From positions 14,196,444 through 14,260,443 of the forward strand of contig CAKAKS010000038.1 in the NCBI GenBank assembly GCA_916700875.1: a stretch of DNA of 64,000 bases, read 5' to 3'. Shown one piece after another: positions 9,781 through 22,590 of the stretch (positions are counted from its first letter, which is position 1; each line of letters begins with the position of its first letter). The notes below the pieces were generated by a model, which worked only from the letters and a program-made list of their open reading frames with translations, searched no databases and was not told the origin of the DNA. The DNA is from Sebastes aleutianus. Taxonomy: Eukaryota > Chordata > Actinopteri > Perciformes > Sebastidae. The position numbers and the translations under genes are program-made.

Positions 9781-12700
9781 CTGCAGAGGACAGAGGAGAG
9801 AGTCACGGCGTTAGCTGCACACAGCAGTCATTTCTTGTTTATTCAGTTTTATAGTAATTTCTTAGGCTTTCATTTTTGTTGTGGTGGTGAACTGAACTCC
9901 ATTATATTCTGAGGTGTGTTTAATATTTTCTTGAATGTGAATATTGCTTTCCTAATAAAAGTACACGTAGGCGAGACAATAAACATTTGATATACGTGCG
10001 TACACAATCTATTGCAGTGCGTTATAATCACACACTTTTGCTCTAAAATACTACCATAGTTCAGCACAGCACAACACAAACAATGTATCCATACTGTATA
10101 AAGCTGAAAAAGCTAGTTTGCTACTTAGTAAGTTAACTAGCCATCTGGGACAGATGTTGGTAGGTAGAGATGCACCGATCCGGCTTTTTCTCTCCTTCGC
10201 GACAAGCTAGTATGACATTGTAGAAGAAATTAGTGGAGTTCAAACGAATTTGCGTAAACACGTTATTATGAAATTAACTTTGACAGCCCTAGTTTGTATG
10301 TATGATGTTTATCCTGGTTGGTAAAAACAGTCAAAGATAACTGGGCTCTTCCAGATGGCGTTTCCCACCACAAGTGTTAAAAAGGCTTCTGTGTGATTAA
10401 GGCCAGCTGTCAATCTGGAGCAATAGCTTTCGCTTCTGCATAAGACATCGATACCTACTTAATCTCAAACTGACCCGTGACCTCTGTGAACCTGTCAAAT
10501 GTTGCACTAGGAGGCAACCCATGGTGCATTAGCATTTGTGAGGGTTAAATGAAGCTGAACAGGTGTTGGAGATGTGGTGACAGCTTCACATGACCTTTGT
10601 GTGAGCTGAGGTGTGGGCATATCTACATGGCTCAGCATTCCTACTCTGGGCGTTTATGTAATTAAAGACTTTAGGGAGGGGCAGATGTCAATGCTTGTGC
10701 ACTAGGATAAGGCTTGACAAGCTACGTAGACAATATATATTTTCAATATAATAGAGGGAAAAGCACTGATCCACCAACAAAACATGTCACTTAACTTTCG
10801 GGGTCAAACCAAGACAAGCTACTAAACACTGAGTTTTAAAGACCAAATCCAGGGTTGTTTCAGGACATCTTAATACTTAATGTATTATCACCATCAGCTC
10901 ACCTGCAGGCTGAACACGAAGTAGCCGCTGACACTCTGCTCAGCGATAACGTCCTCCATGGTGCGAAGTGTGGTGCCCAGGTAGGAGTTGAGAAGCTGAG
11001 TGGGCAACAGACCCACAGAGGAGGCCACCAGGTAGTTTGGCAAGGACACGTCTGTGATCTTAAAATGGAGAAACAGCTTACAAACTTAAAAAAAAAGAAA
11101 AAATGATACTATACTTCTACATTGACATGACAAAATATATTTCAGTCAATACATACACATTCATATATAAGACTAAGGTTGATGTTCAATAGCATTTCCT
11201 GCATCATCGTTTCTACTGAATGAAATTTCCTCACACATCCCTTGTTGAATATATTTAGGTTTATCTTTCAACAATGACAAAAGAACACAAAATATAAATA
11301 ATATTTAAGAAGTTATACTAGATATTCAAAGAGTTAAAACTAAAGCTAAATAACTACATCACTGTTTTGTGCATTTCAATTTGCTAATAATATTGGAAAA
11401 GAAAAGAAAAGTTTCAACAAGAGCCAAAAGATTTGAAGTTGAATAAAAAACAGAAACTACAACAAAATTTGTTAGGTAACTGTAATAAAGCTTTTATTCT
11501 TTTATGTCACATTTTCATTTTTAAGCTATATATCTTAATTACTCAAAATATAAGGCGACTAAAAATGGCAAACTTTAGGGCTTTTTTCGCAATTATTTTG
11601 GTCAATATTGAGATCACAATGATTTAACAGGATTACTCATTGACTTTGGAAACATCATGCATTTAGAGAGAAAATTCTGTAGCCTATATTCTAAAGTTAA
11701 ATGCATCAATCTGGTGCACTTTCAGAGCAAAATTAAGAAGCTAGATCTCTGAAGAACTTTGTGCTCTTGTAAACAATTTAATCATAAACACATTGGTTGT
11801 ATAGATAAGAATGGTGATAACCCTAACCTACAAAAATAAAAGTCACATCCACAAAGCGTGGTAAACAAGACCGGGTCCGTAGTTCAAGACAGCGTAAGCA
11901 CACCACTGTAAAGGAAAGGGGTTGTGAGAGTATCACTGTGAAACGGAAAGCGGATTAATTTGCACAGCACTAGCAACCATATTTTCAGTTTCAGGCAACC
12001 AAAAGCTGATGACTGCTTATAAGTGAGGCTACCACTTCTAAAAGTTAGTGTTGAGCCCTGTAACCGAATGACTTTCTTATCTCCAAGTGTTTTTGTTATA
12101 TATATATATATATATATATTTTCTTTGTGACTTAAACTACCACAACTTTTGGAAAAAAATACACAAAAAGATCACAGCTCCAATGTCATTTTTAAGAAAA
12201 GCTGCTGCAAATGTATTCATTTTGAGCCACACAAAAATCTGCAAGATCCTGGTACTATCTTGTGTATTTACATTGAACTACGACATATCTCAGTATATAA
12301 ACAAGGGTCTGCCTTTCTGTCACCCTTGATCCCTTGATTAAGTGATGACATAAGCCGATATGTGAGTTTGTGACCTTGGTACTGTGACTACACGGTGGCT
12401 GATAGCGGCGTGGTGTGTTGCTGCAAGACACTGCCTGGGACAAAACGCTATCAGGGCTGGAAAGCATTTATGGTATAGATCCAGCCTACGTGTCTCCTCG
12501 CAGAGATAAATCCTAAACCCTCCCCTGTTATCACATTACACACTGATAAAAGCCTGAGTTACACTTCATAGGACGCTGACATTATCAAAACCCGGTTAAT
12601 CAAGCTAATGTTGTCAAGTTGTATATCCTCAGTGTGTTCAGCTGAGCATTTCTTTCCTCCACACAATCGTGTAAAAGGCCTTTCTCCTTGAGAGATAGGC

Positions 12701-15700
12701 ACTGATGTGTCCACACCATGTGTCAACACAATCAAAACGCCTACAGCTGATCTCTGAGACATGACATGTGAGCCCATGAGAGCTGCACAAGAAGAAAAGG
12801 AATGCACTCTCTTTCTCTCAGCCATCATCCCTGACTTGTGACGCACGTGTCCTCTGAAGTCTCTTCCCACCCAGGCATGTAGCGTATGCAGCTGTCTTAC
12901 ATACGACCAGGGAAGGGCTGGTATGTATTTTTATAACCGCGCAGAGATTCCCTCTGAACCACCTACTCGCTTCTACAAACTCATGTATCAAGATAATCTG
13001 CAAATTCAAGTGAAAAACACACCCCATCCTAGGCTTGACCTGATTTATTCGGAGCAGCAGCAATGCAGGTCTGAGTTTGTGCTCGTAAACAAAACAGGAA
13101 GTATCTTGATTGCATAGTAAATTTTAAGGATTGCTACTATGATGCTGTTGCCCTTTTTATCTGGACACGCTGCTACAGGGTTTACCCTTTGTAGCGAAGG
13201 GTGAAGTACAGGGCGTAATTAAAGGCTGCACAAGCATGTGTGCCTGTAGTTATGGTCCTATAAATCACATGAGGTATTCGCCAATCGCTTCATCAGCTCA
13301 TTATGACAGTGAGGGATGGAGCCGGGCCAACGAGCAGTGATGAAATGTAATAAAATACACATGGGGACCTGAATGTGTCCACTTCGTACACAAAGGATTC
13401 ACAACATTTTTCCTGAGCTGTCCCATTGTTTTGCTAACTACTGCAGTCTTGGTGTCGTTTTAGGTTACCCGCTATAATATAGCACCATCCACTTCAGCAG
13501 AAAGGAGCGAGGGGGGCACGGTGAAATGTAGCCTCATCCACAGAAAGTGCTTACCAAGGGCAGAGAAGACAACACATAACTCTACCGTGAGCCAGCACGG
13601 GCCTAGAAGTACCCACCCACTGTTGCTTTCACCTTTTATTGAGGAGAATGAGATACAATATTAGCTAGGCTTACTAACGAGCCACCAGATGAATTACAAG
13701 ATGTACAGTTAGGAGACTGAGCTGGGTTTGAAACCCCTGTGGGCTGGGATGTGAAAATGTAGCAGAGGAGGAAGGCGAACTGGGGGATTCAGCTTATTGG
13801 CTTCCTTCTGGCAGGAACGGCTAAACTCCTCACGTAACGTAACGTGACCTACACTTCTCTAGCTGGAAAAAAATTTAAAAAATCAGACTGAGGTTTGTGT
13901 GTGAGGAGTCAACAGCCTGATTTTCTCCAGTCCCACCGACTTTGAATGATGGTTTACTTGTTAAACTTGCAATAACTGATTTTGTTGGCAACAGAAACTA
14001 GTTGAGACACAACATTGACATATTATACTTCTTAAGTTGTCAGAAAACAGTGGCTTATTTCCACATCCAGCAGCTATAGTAGAGCTACGTAAGGGATAAT
14101 GTAAAGCGAGCCAGTCATTATTGTGAAATGAAACCCGACAGGGCGATGCAAGACCCCTCCGCCCATCGTCCTGAAGGAGTTTATTTCACAACAATGACCC
14201 GCTCCCTGTACATTATCCAGCTTATTACACGGCTACTTACTTAACATCATCCACTCCTTGAAGGCTCGGCCAACTTTACTTTTTCAGAGACTGTAGCAGG
14301 CTCAGTTTTAGAGCTAGAATGAAGGTACTGGTATCATATGAATCTAGGAAACCCTTTATTGTAGTGAGACCACAACGTCACTGTATAAAATGACCTGTGG
14401 TGACCTCTAGGATAATCACAGCCTCCTGAAACTTCACGACCATAAACTAGAGACCTAGGGCATTCAGAGGATGGATGGCTTCTCTAGGTAGATTGACAAT
14501 AACGGGGTTTCTGAGCAGTTTCCAGAACAGAATTGCTTGCCATCTAATCGCTGAAAAATGCAATTCTTGCAGAAATCTCCAAATGTCAAAAGTATTTGAT
14601 ACCAAATCACAGCCAAACCTTTTCTATGGTGTTACTCAAGGTCTTGGTGTGTTAATGTGGAATTTTGGAGGGATTATTGATAATTTGAAACAAAAATGGT
14701 CCTCCAAAGTTCAAGATCAGAACTGCGTCCATAGCAACGGTCTGTTATTCAAAGTAGCGGTCTGCTATAAAGAAATAACAGACCGTAGAATACCGTAATT
14801 GGCAATCAGAATCGAGTATTCAACAAAGCAATGAGTGTAATTAATTATTATATTAGTGTTTTTGGTCTCTACCAACTCCTGAGGGAAATATCTGGCTCTG
14901 TAGCTGCTAACTGCTCGATGCTATGAGAGTGGTGAGAGTGAACCAAATGAGGCTAAACCTTCGCCAAAAATGCAGGTGCATTAGTAAAAAAGAAAACAGT
15001 CTATAAATCTGTAAACCTAAAATATGTCTAAGGGAGCAATCTCAAAAGACATGACAATGAGTCAAAAACAGACAGCTGCATTTTCAAAGACAAACAGCTG
15101 TCAAAAGTTGAAACTACCCAAGGGTAATATGACAAATTCAAACTGGCATACAACCAAATATGACCCACTTTTGTAGCAGCCATCCTTTTACATAAAAGTG
15201 TTTTGTTTGTTTTCCCCAGTAGATAATGACCCAGAGCAAGCAGAAGCAAAAACAGTATTTTACAAGGCTGTCAATTAGCCAGCCTTTTAATTTGACCCTG
15301 GCAAGCTGATTGTGGAGCACCAATAATGCCAGTGACAGTGGCAGCAGCTGGGCAACACAGTGTAAACGGTCTGTCCCTTTGACTTTGACACCTCGTTTTC
15401 ACGTCTGCAGAGTGGAACAGTAAGGTCAATGTTGTGACTACTGTTGAAGTGAGACACCGCAACCTTTGAACAAAGAGCTATGTATGTCCCAACCATGGAG
15501 CCCAAAGTATGAACAGACGACAAACAGAAGCCGTTTAAGTCAGTCAGGCAAAAGAGAACCATCTGTTCTGTTCGAAACCTGTTTTACAGGTGAACTGCTG
15601 AGAACAGCCTGGAACTAAAACAGAAGAATCAGACCGGCATGAAAAAACAACTACACGAAATTTAAAACAAAGATAGAGTTGGGACTCCAACACCTTACAG

Positions 15701-18700
15701 GTAGGGTGGGTAATGCTGAGAAACTAGCAAGAGTGCACTAGATTGTAAAAATTATCCAACCGAAAAACCCAGCCCAGTGTTGCCAACTCTTTTCCAATGA
15801 CGGTCGCGAGCAGCACTAGCTCCAAATGTCCCTAAATCTAGCAAGAAAGTCACCAAGGCCCAATCCCAATGTCCCCCCTAAGGTCTTAAGCCCTGAACCC
15901 TCGGGGACTTGACTGACGTCACCTGGTAAATAGTTGAGTGTGAGAGGCTAAGGGTTTGAAATGGTATAAATATGAATGGGTCAGCAAAATAATGCAGCCC
16001 TACAACTGTCATTAAGGTAAAATGTAAAGACAAAACCATTTCCAACATGAAGCGGGGTCCTTAAGCCGTTTGTTCGTCCTAGGGCTGTCTCGATATAACC
16101 ATAACTGTAGGTTATATATAAAATGATTTACGAGGTACTGGATTATTTGCACGATATTCTTATGTGTATTATTTACATGATATGAATATTTCATTTTTTA
16201 ATGTCACGGTTATCAATACCGGTATTTGGCGACATGCCTAGTTTGTACTGTACTATTTAATAAATACAGTACAATTGTACAGATGAACACATTGTTCTCT
16301 TTACAGTAACATACGACAAAAACATTTTGGAAAAGGCAGCCCAACATGCTAGCATACTACAATTAGAGTAATGCATCATAACTCATAACAGGAATCTGAT
16401 CTACACCCGTGCAATGACACCCAATCCAATTTCCCTGTACAAATGTGAAACATTTTATTTCTAATTTCAGTTGACACTGTCAACAGAGAGGTCAGTGTTG
16501 TCAACTCAACTCTATAGTCATTTAGGAGGTTATAGGGGTATTATTATTTTAGGTTACATCATTTTGAACAAAGTTTCAAACATTTTGCACCCCATGCAGG
16601 TAAATAGGGGCTGACAACTCATTAGAAACAGCTTCCAATATAATGAAATCAAATGTAAAACTTCTACCAATTATGGCCTCAAAATTTACAAGAGATGGGT
16701 CAATGCATCTCTGACACATTCGAGAATGTTTTGAGTTTGAGTTTCACATAGCGAGTGTTTATTGTAGGGTGGTTGTGATGCGTCTATAGAGCTGTCAAAA
16801 GCCAAATACCCAATCAACCGAGAAATGTCTAAGTAAATCAGTCACCCCAGAAAACTTACTGGTTTTGCAACATGCAATTACTGTGCTTGTGAATCTCACA
16901 GTTACGTCATCTTATTTGTCCTTTTCCTGCCTCAGGCCTGAGCATCAACTCCTTCATGCTTCAAGCTATGAATGCCTTTCAAGCACCCGTCTTCCCATCC
17001 ACTTCTGGATGTTTGTGTTACTGTTGGTTTCTGCCTTCAACACTATTTTGATTCTCTCCTCGCCAGATTTTCTTTCCATAAACTCGGTGCAATATTCAAA
17101 ACAGCTTAAGTTAGGGGGAATGGAAATGTTACTATTCATTTAAACAGAATCTATGAAATACGGCATGATGAGGACTTTGACTGCATTTTAATCCAGCTGC
17201 TTTCTGGCTTGTTAATAATTTTAAAAATGTGCATTCTGCTTTTGAAATGAGATGTTATTTAAATAGGCTAAAGTCTAATTAAACTTTAATAAGCTGAACT
17301 TCGTCCTTTTTGCAGACTTCGTCCTTGGAAACGTTTTTATGCTAGTTGTATTTTAGTAATTCTAATATATTGTTTGAGAGTCAATTTGATCAGACCCATA
17401 TTTGAACTCAGAAAATATGTGCTTGCATAAAGGTTTTGATGAAAAACACCTGCACACTGACTCTGAAATCATCATCATTATTATTATCATTATTATTATT
17501 AATAATGATAATAATAATAATAATAATAATCAGTTAATATTAATAATATTATCAGTTATAATGTCCCAAAAAGGAAATGAGAACAGAATTATAAACCAGA
17601 TAAAAAATAGCATATTACTATAACATGTTAACTAAAGCATGTTAGTTTACATGTGAGCAGCACTACAGCATGCTAAAATACTAAATGAAAAATAACATCA
17701 GCTTTTAAAATAATGTCCAATGATTATTAACATATAACATATACTGTAGGTGTGCGACAGTGCAGCCAGACTGCTCCTGTCTGTACCTTTAACCTACAGA
17801 CACACATACGCTATGTCCGTTTTTTCAGTATTGCAGATAAGCAAATGTACACAGTATGATAACCCTCAACCTTCATACCATGGTAAACCTTGATACCAGT
17901 ATACGTTACAACCCCGCCATGCAAATTAACAAACTGTAACTCTGCAGTTAGGAGGATACAAGCAGCCAACCACTTGAGACACAACACAGTTTCCTATTGC
18001 AAAAAACATGAAACTGTTTTGGTGTTAGTACTCTAGTACACTGAAGTTTCAACTATTTAAGCTATATTTTCTCCATTTTGCAGCCTTATTATTTTTATAT
18101 TTAGTGTAAACAACCATGTGAATATTTTTTAAGAGACGGGCTAATGTAAGACAATTAGGCTACAATGTGAAGGGAATCTATCTGAAAATGTGGCACTTCC
18201 AGCTCCATATGAGAGATTAGGACTGTCCCGAATACCATTTTTTGGCTTCGAAGCTTCGGTGAGAAATATTAGAAGGTATTCAAAGCTTCGGTACAGTGCC
18301 GCTGTTGCACAACTGTACACACACAGTGATATCCGTCTGAGAATAATAATTAATGTTGAATATGAATAATGAATAATATTGTGGGTTTATTGTTTACTTC
18401 ATGGGCTATATTGGGATTTATACATTATTATTACATACTTATATAAACAAAAAAAAAAGCATTCCAATAGTGATTTGGAGGTTGATTACCATGGCAACGC
18501 TCGAAGCTTCGAAGCATTCGGGTATATTATATATTAGATATTGTATAATCTGGTGCGAGACTGTGATTAGAGTTTTTTGCAGCAGTATTGCTTGAAATAC
18601 TCTGGAGATCTAAGACTGTATGGCTACATAACATCAAGTTCACCCTCAGGTCGGTATTCTCCATTAATCATTCAATTACGACTGACGTAACATTTTTCAT

Positions 18701-20245
18701 GTTGCATGACCTCCCAGCTGATTTCCTACAATACAGTAACACACCCCTCAAGGCTTTTACCATTTGGAGGTATCAATGAGTTGACTGAGAAAGGTTATCA
18801 GAGAGTATAAATTATTCATGCCATATATGAAGGTCAAGGGCCTCAGGTTAAGTGTAGGAGTGCAGCTGAAAGCAATAGCTTCATAATGTAGGTCACATGG
18901 TGTTTGTTGCCTTTACCAATGACTTCAGATTTACCTTACAGAAAAAAAATCACTAGATCATTATTGCTCCAAATATGAAACCCCAAACTAAGACTTAAAA
19001 ATGTGATACTGATGTTTCAAACTAATAATTGATGTCCTTAGGCAACAATAGAATCCGTTTCATGGGAGCGCTTCCTCTATCTACAAGAGGAATCAGTCTC
19101 CGTTCTCTAGGGACTGGCTTATATTTTCTTTCCTGCCATTAGACGGTGAAATAGTGAAGTAGCAGTTCACCTATTTTGTTCAATGTATGACATTCATCAC
19201 AACTAAAATGATAAACATCTACATACGATACTCTCGGTCTCTTCCTTGAGGCTGGTTTCCAGCTGGTTATGATTTCCCCTGTGTGGTAGGATGGCCGAGC
19301 AATAAGAAAATCATTTCCTTCTAAAATCAAAAAGGTCACAGATTTGATTCTCATGACTGCAAGTGGTTTGTTGAACCGTCCTCCAGTAGGTTAATGAGCT
19401 CTCCTCCTGGCTGGTTCATTGCTGTGACCTTTATGCTGAAACCCATATGAGTTTACAGAAGACCCCACATGACTGTCTAATGTCCTGTGAAAGGGAAAAG
19501 GAAAAGCTGGCAATAGTGTTTTCATACTCACCGAGAAAACTGCATTTTGGAGCCCAAATGGTATGGGGGTGAGTCTCGCTAAGGCCACAACTTTGAGTCC
19601 GCTTCCTCCCTCCACCACTCGTATGACAGCACTGAGCTGTTCACTGTTTCCAACCTTGTTCAGCACCCAGTCAGTCAATAGCCGTTTGCACACCAGGTGT
19701 GCCACAAAGGTCCCTATTAAAACTCCCACCATAACTAGTCCCATGCCCAGCACAAAGCCGTAGAGGTAGCCAGCTGCCACATTAAGAACAATATATCCCC
19801 ATCCACACGGGAACGACACGATAATCAAACCAACTATGAACAGCATGGCTCCGACGAGGCTGTCCAGGCTCTCCACCCAGAGCAGGAGGTCCTTGAGGTA
19901 TTGGCGAACCAGTGCAACCGATGAGAAGCACACAGCGGTCAGGATGCATGCCAGCAGGGCGCTCTTGAAGCAAAAGGTGGTGATGCAGCACGGGTGTCTG
20001 AACTCTCCACTGCTGTTGCTGAAGGTCGTTCCTCCCGTGTCACTGATGACCTCTGGGTCTCCATCTGACTTCCCAATGCTGGCCCCTGTCTCGTCAAAGG
20101 CGCTGCATATCAGGATGTCGATTTTGTCGCACTCATCTGTGGCAGTCCTCTGCAGCCAGCGGTTCAGCTGGATCTGTGCTTTACCCACCGCGTGCTTGAC
20201 AAGCTTGGTGAACAGCTGCACAGTCGTGGACCCTGACATTGACAT
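9589..20245 (-). CDS. tmem64: tmem64, transmembrane protein 64 (VTT/DedA-type), complete, three exons
   Basis: Exons on the minus strand at 20245-19532 (238 codons), 11058-10903 (52) and 9780-9589 (63 plus stop) join in phase 0 to 353 residues; human TMEM64 is about 380, the difference being at the N-terminus. An in-frame TGA at 20293-20291 makes ATG 20245 the first available start; a second ATG follows two codons later. Residues 1-85 are polar. Hydrophobic segments lie near 92-113, 129-146, 149-166, 168-188 and 285-303. The AAGYLYGFVLGMGLV stretch (157-171) and LARLTPIPFGLQNAVFS (222-238) are hallmarks of the VTT/SNARE-associated (DedA) fold, shared with scramblase-type ER proteins. TMEM64 has been linked to ER calcium handling and osteoclast/osteoblast differentiation in mammals. 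The tail HRAQVELNAAI ... INVV is conserved with mammals. Confidence 0.95.
9781..10902 (-). other. tmem64: tmem64 intron 2
   Basis: 1.1-kb intron. It contains a degraded hAT-like end (GACAGCCCTAG near 10283-10293, next to GATGCACCGATCC near 10168). No exon-like or RNA feature otherwise. Confidence 0.6.
10903..11058 (-). CDS. tmem64: tmem64 exon 2
   Basis: 52 codons, ITDVSLPNYL to SGYFVFSLQ. The acceptor TTTTAAG precedes 11058 on the minus strand and the donor GTGAGC lies at 10902-10897. The sequence SVGLLPTQLLNSYLGTTLR is a strong family signature. Confidence 0.95.
12096..12119. repeat. (TA)n microsatellite
   Basis: Alternating TA for about 12 units, within tmem64 intron 1. Confidence 0.9.
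14095..14830. repeat. interspersed repeat with a 54-bp imperfect hairpin
   Basis: Arms 14095-14148 and 14164-14217 are inverted copies (GATAATGTA...GGGCGATG against CATCGTCC...TACATTATC) with about ten mismatches and a 15-nt loop. Further right, AACGGTCTGTTATT and AATAACAGACCGT form another inverted pair (about 14738-14793). Pieces of the same repeat (GATAATGTACAG..GCGGGTC, TACGGTCTGTTATTTC) recur inverted at 43.34-43.56 kb, so this is a dispersed element. The outer borders are uncertain. Confidence 0.6.
16080..16240. mobile_element. 161-bp hAT-like MITE
   Basis: Left end TAGGGCTGTCTCGATA and right end TACCGGTATTTGGCGACATGCCTA are inverted relative to each other. Flanks GTTCGTCC and GTTTGTAC match at 6 of 8 positions, consistent with an aged 8-bp duplication. 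Confidence 0.6.
17470..17530. repeat. mirrored ATT/AAT trinucleotide tract
   Basis: ATC/ATT triplets switch to AAT triplets around the palindrome ATTATTATTAATAATGAT, giving a self-complementary tract about 60 nt long. Confidence 0.85.
18218..18525. mobile_element. hAT-like repeat fragment (TTCGAAGCTTCG family)
   Basis: Left end TAGGACTGTCCCGAATACC; GGCTTCGAAGCTTCGG is repeated in inverse near 18500-18520 (CGAAGCTTCGAAGCATTCGGG). The right terminus is missing, so this is a truncated copy. Confidence 0.5.
19532..20245 (-). CDS. tmem64: tmem64 exon 1
   Basis: Starts MSMSGSTTVQLF and ends FGLQNAVFS, with donor GTGAGT read on the minus strand (19531-19526). It carries most membrane helices and both VTT-family motifs. 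The + strand ORF over the same bases (19836-20261) is a shadow. Confidence 0.95.
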
Positions 20246-20960
20246 GTTGGCCCTCAAATAAGCTCTGAGGGGACCAACAACAGCAAAGGCTCAGATGACC
20301 TGTCACACCTGGAAGACAGCTGTTGACAAATCAGGTTTTCAGACAGTCTTTTTTTACATCCAGCTCAAGTCCATGTCTAGCAATAACAGAGGTCTATGAA
20401 TTGAATGGCTTCAGCAGTGGTGACCCATAGCTATGCAACTCTGAGAGCAGCCATATAGTGAGACACACACATGAAATCCATCCAGTCACTCTCCTTGGCC
20501 ATTACATGAATGCATTTATCTTGGGTATACTAGCTGGGTCATGTGCCAGTCCAATGACTGAATAAAACACACAGTTGTGCAGTCTCTGTGTGAAACACTC
20601 TCCATATTCAATCAAAGTTGTGCACCCCTCTCAAGCTCAGGACAGTTGAGTAGACTTCAATGGACCAGAGGAAAAACAAAACAATCCAACTCTTCTTCAC
20701 ACTGAGATGATCAAAGTGGTGCAACAACTTTTATGACTCCAGCAGCCAGTATTGCCTCGTCCAGCTAACGTTATAACGCACTAGCATAAATCAGTCCCTC
20801 CGTTGCATCTCAGAGACTAAACCTCCTCCTCTTCATCATCATCAGCGACAAAAACAACACGCAGGAGTCGGAAATTCACTCTTCCTCTCTGTGCAGGCTG
20901 CAGGTTGTTGTTTTCTCTCGTCGCCTTCCTTCCACAGTGGAAACTGCTGCTGTTGACGCC
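20246..20960 (-). other. tmem64: tmem64 5' untranslated region and upstream leader
   Basis: The sequence upstream of ATG 20245 (minus strand) has an in-frame TGA at 20293-20291 and no other supported exon. The transcription start is not determined; it is expected between here and the promoter motifs near 21.05 kb. Confidence 0.45.
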
Positions 20961-21034
20961 GTTAAAGCTGTTAAAGCTATATTCATACCTTCTTCATACC
21001 GACCCACTGTTTGTGTCCCAGAATGCCAAGTGAC

Positions 21035-21110
21035 CCCCAGCACCACGTGACGCGGCCATTTGACTGTTCTCATCCAATCAGAGCGCTCCGGTGTGTTATC
21101 GCGAGATTTC
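21035..21110 (-). promoter_or_regulatory. tmem64: probable tmem64 promoter
   Basis: Within 75 bp there are a CACGTGAC E-box/CRE-like site (21044-21051), GCGGCCATTT resembling a YY1 site (21052-21061), a CCAAT box (21074-21078) and TATCGCGAGA (21097-21106), one base from the TCTCGCGAGA element of TATA-less housekeeping promoters. The locally raised CpG content and position 0.8 kb upstream of the start codon fit a tmem64 promoter. It could also serve a divergent non-coding transcript. Confidence 0.55.
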
Positions 21111-21237
21111 CTTCTGTGTGAGTTTTCACTGTCAAATTACAAGTTTGTTTTGGATCAATTATCTAATTATACATGGTTTCTGCTGTCAGCCACTGTGCTA
21201 CCACAATAAGCATTACAAACTACTACCATGCCATGTT

Positions 21238-22590
21238 GTAGACTGTGGTAATACATTAAGTAAAATACTTTTATATGTTGTATTGCATGTGCATATGTAT
21301 ATTATAACTATATATTATAAATAATATATAAGAACATATGACAAATTAATATAATATGATGCTTTGTTAAAAGGTAAACAACCCAACAGTCTGGAAAATC
21401 ATTACAGCTCCAGTTCTACAAGCTACATTAACATTAATGTTAATGCATCTGTGTAATAAGTGTAGATAGATAGAGAGATAGATTGATAGATAGTTACTTT
21501 ATTGATCCCGAGGGAAACTCAAGTTTCCAGCATCACAGTTCCATAGTGCAAAAACATGTAAGTAAAAAGGCAGTAAAAAAGTTAGTAGTGCAAAGTACAA
21601 AGTACAAAAAAATATACCAGATTTAAAAATAGAAGGAGATGAAGAAAACTGTTAAAACTGAATATAGTGCAGGGTAACAGCTGTGATACAGGACTATTAT
21701 AAAGTGAATATAGTGCAAAAAGTGATGAAGTGCTGAATAATAAAATATAGGAGATATACAGTAGAGACCAGGGGATTAAGACATGTCAAATATGGAATAT
21801 AATGTGGGATGAGAACTGAGGTAGAGATTTTTTTTTAAATAGTCTTAAGTGCAGAGTGCAGTGTAGTTGTAGACTGTAAAAGACTTTTGTATGTTGTATT
21901 GCATGTGCATATGTATATTATAAATTATATATTATAAATAATAGTTTGCGCATATAAGAACATATGACAAATTAATATAATATGATGCTTTGTTAAAAGG
22001 TAAACAACCCAACAGTCTGGAAAATCATTACAGCTCCAGTTCTACAAGCTACATTAACATTAATGTTAATGCATCTGTGTAATAAGTGTAGATAGATAGA
22101 GAGATAGATTGATAGATAGTTACTTTATTGATCCCGAGGGAAACTCAAGTTTCCAGCATCACAGTTCCATAGTGCAAAAACATGTAAGTAAAAAGGCAGT
22201 AAAAAAGTTAGTAGTGCAAAGTACAAAGTACAAAAAAAATATACCAGATTTAAAAATACAAGGAGATGAAGAAAACTGTTAAAACTGAATATAGTGCAGG
22301 GTAACAGCTGTGATACAGGACTATTAAAGAAGTTAATATAGTGCAAAAAGTGATAAAGTGCTGAATAATAAAATATAGGAGATATACAGTAGAGACCAGG
22401 GGATTAAGACATGTCAAATATGGAATATAATGTGGGATGAGAACTGAGGTAGAGATTTTTTTTAAATAGTCTTAAGTGCAGAGTGCAGTGTAGTTGTAGA
22501 CTGTAAAATACTTTTGTATGTTGTATTGAATGTGCATATTGTATATTATAAATTGTATATTATAAATAATAATATGCGCATATAAGAAAA
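21238..22590. repeat. tandem duplication, unit about 616-627 bp, two full copies plus a partial third
   Basis: GTTGTATTGCATGTGCATAT occurs at 21277 and 21893, and a variant at 22520. GTAGATAGATAGAGAGATAG occurs at 21462 and 22088. The units are nearly identical, with a ~10-bp indel near 21945. Each unit contains a GATA-rich stretch followed by TTTATTGATCCCGAGGGAAA, a sequence resembling the 3' tails of fish retroposons. Repeat content recurs in order, so this is a local head-to-tail duplication. Confidence 0.9.

Larger units (their letters stand above)
11059..19531 (-). other. tmem64: tmem64 intron 1
   Basis: 8.5-kb intron made mostly of unique AT-rich DNA and decayed repeats: a TA tract (12096-12119), a repeat with a long hairpin (14095-14217), a hAT-like MITE (16080-16240), a mirrored ATT/AAT tract (17470-17530) and a TTCGAAGC-type repeat (18218-18525). 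No coding exon could be supported in it. Confidence 0.6.

Noticed and set aside
9571..9912. Plus-strand ORF of 113 codons
   Set aside because: Antisense shadow of tmem64 exon 3; the minus-strand reading matches a known protein and is spliced correctly.
20246..20257. TTG start extending tmem64 by four residues
   Set aside because: Vertebrate genes rarely use TTG; ATG 20245 is available and an in-frame TGA lies at 20293-20291.
19836..20261. Plus-strand ORF of 141 codons
   Set aside because: Antisense shadow of tmem64 exon 1.
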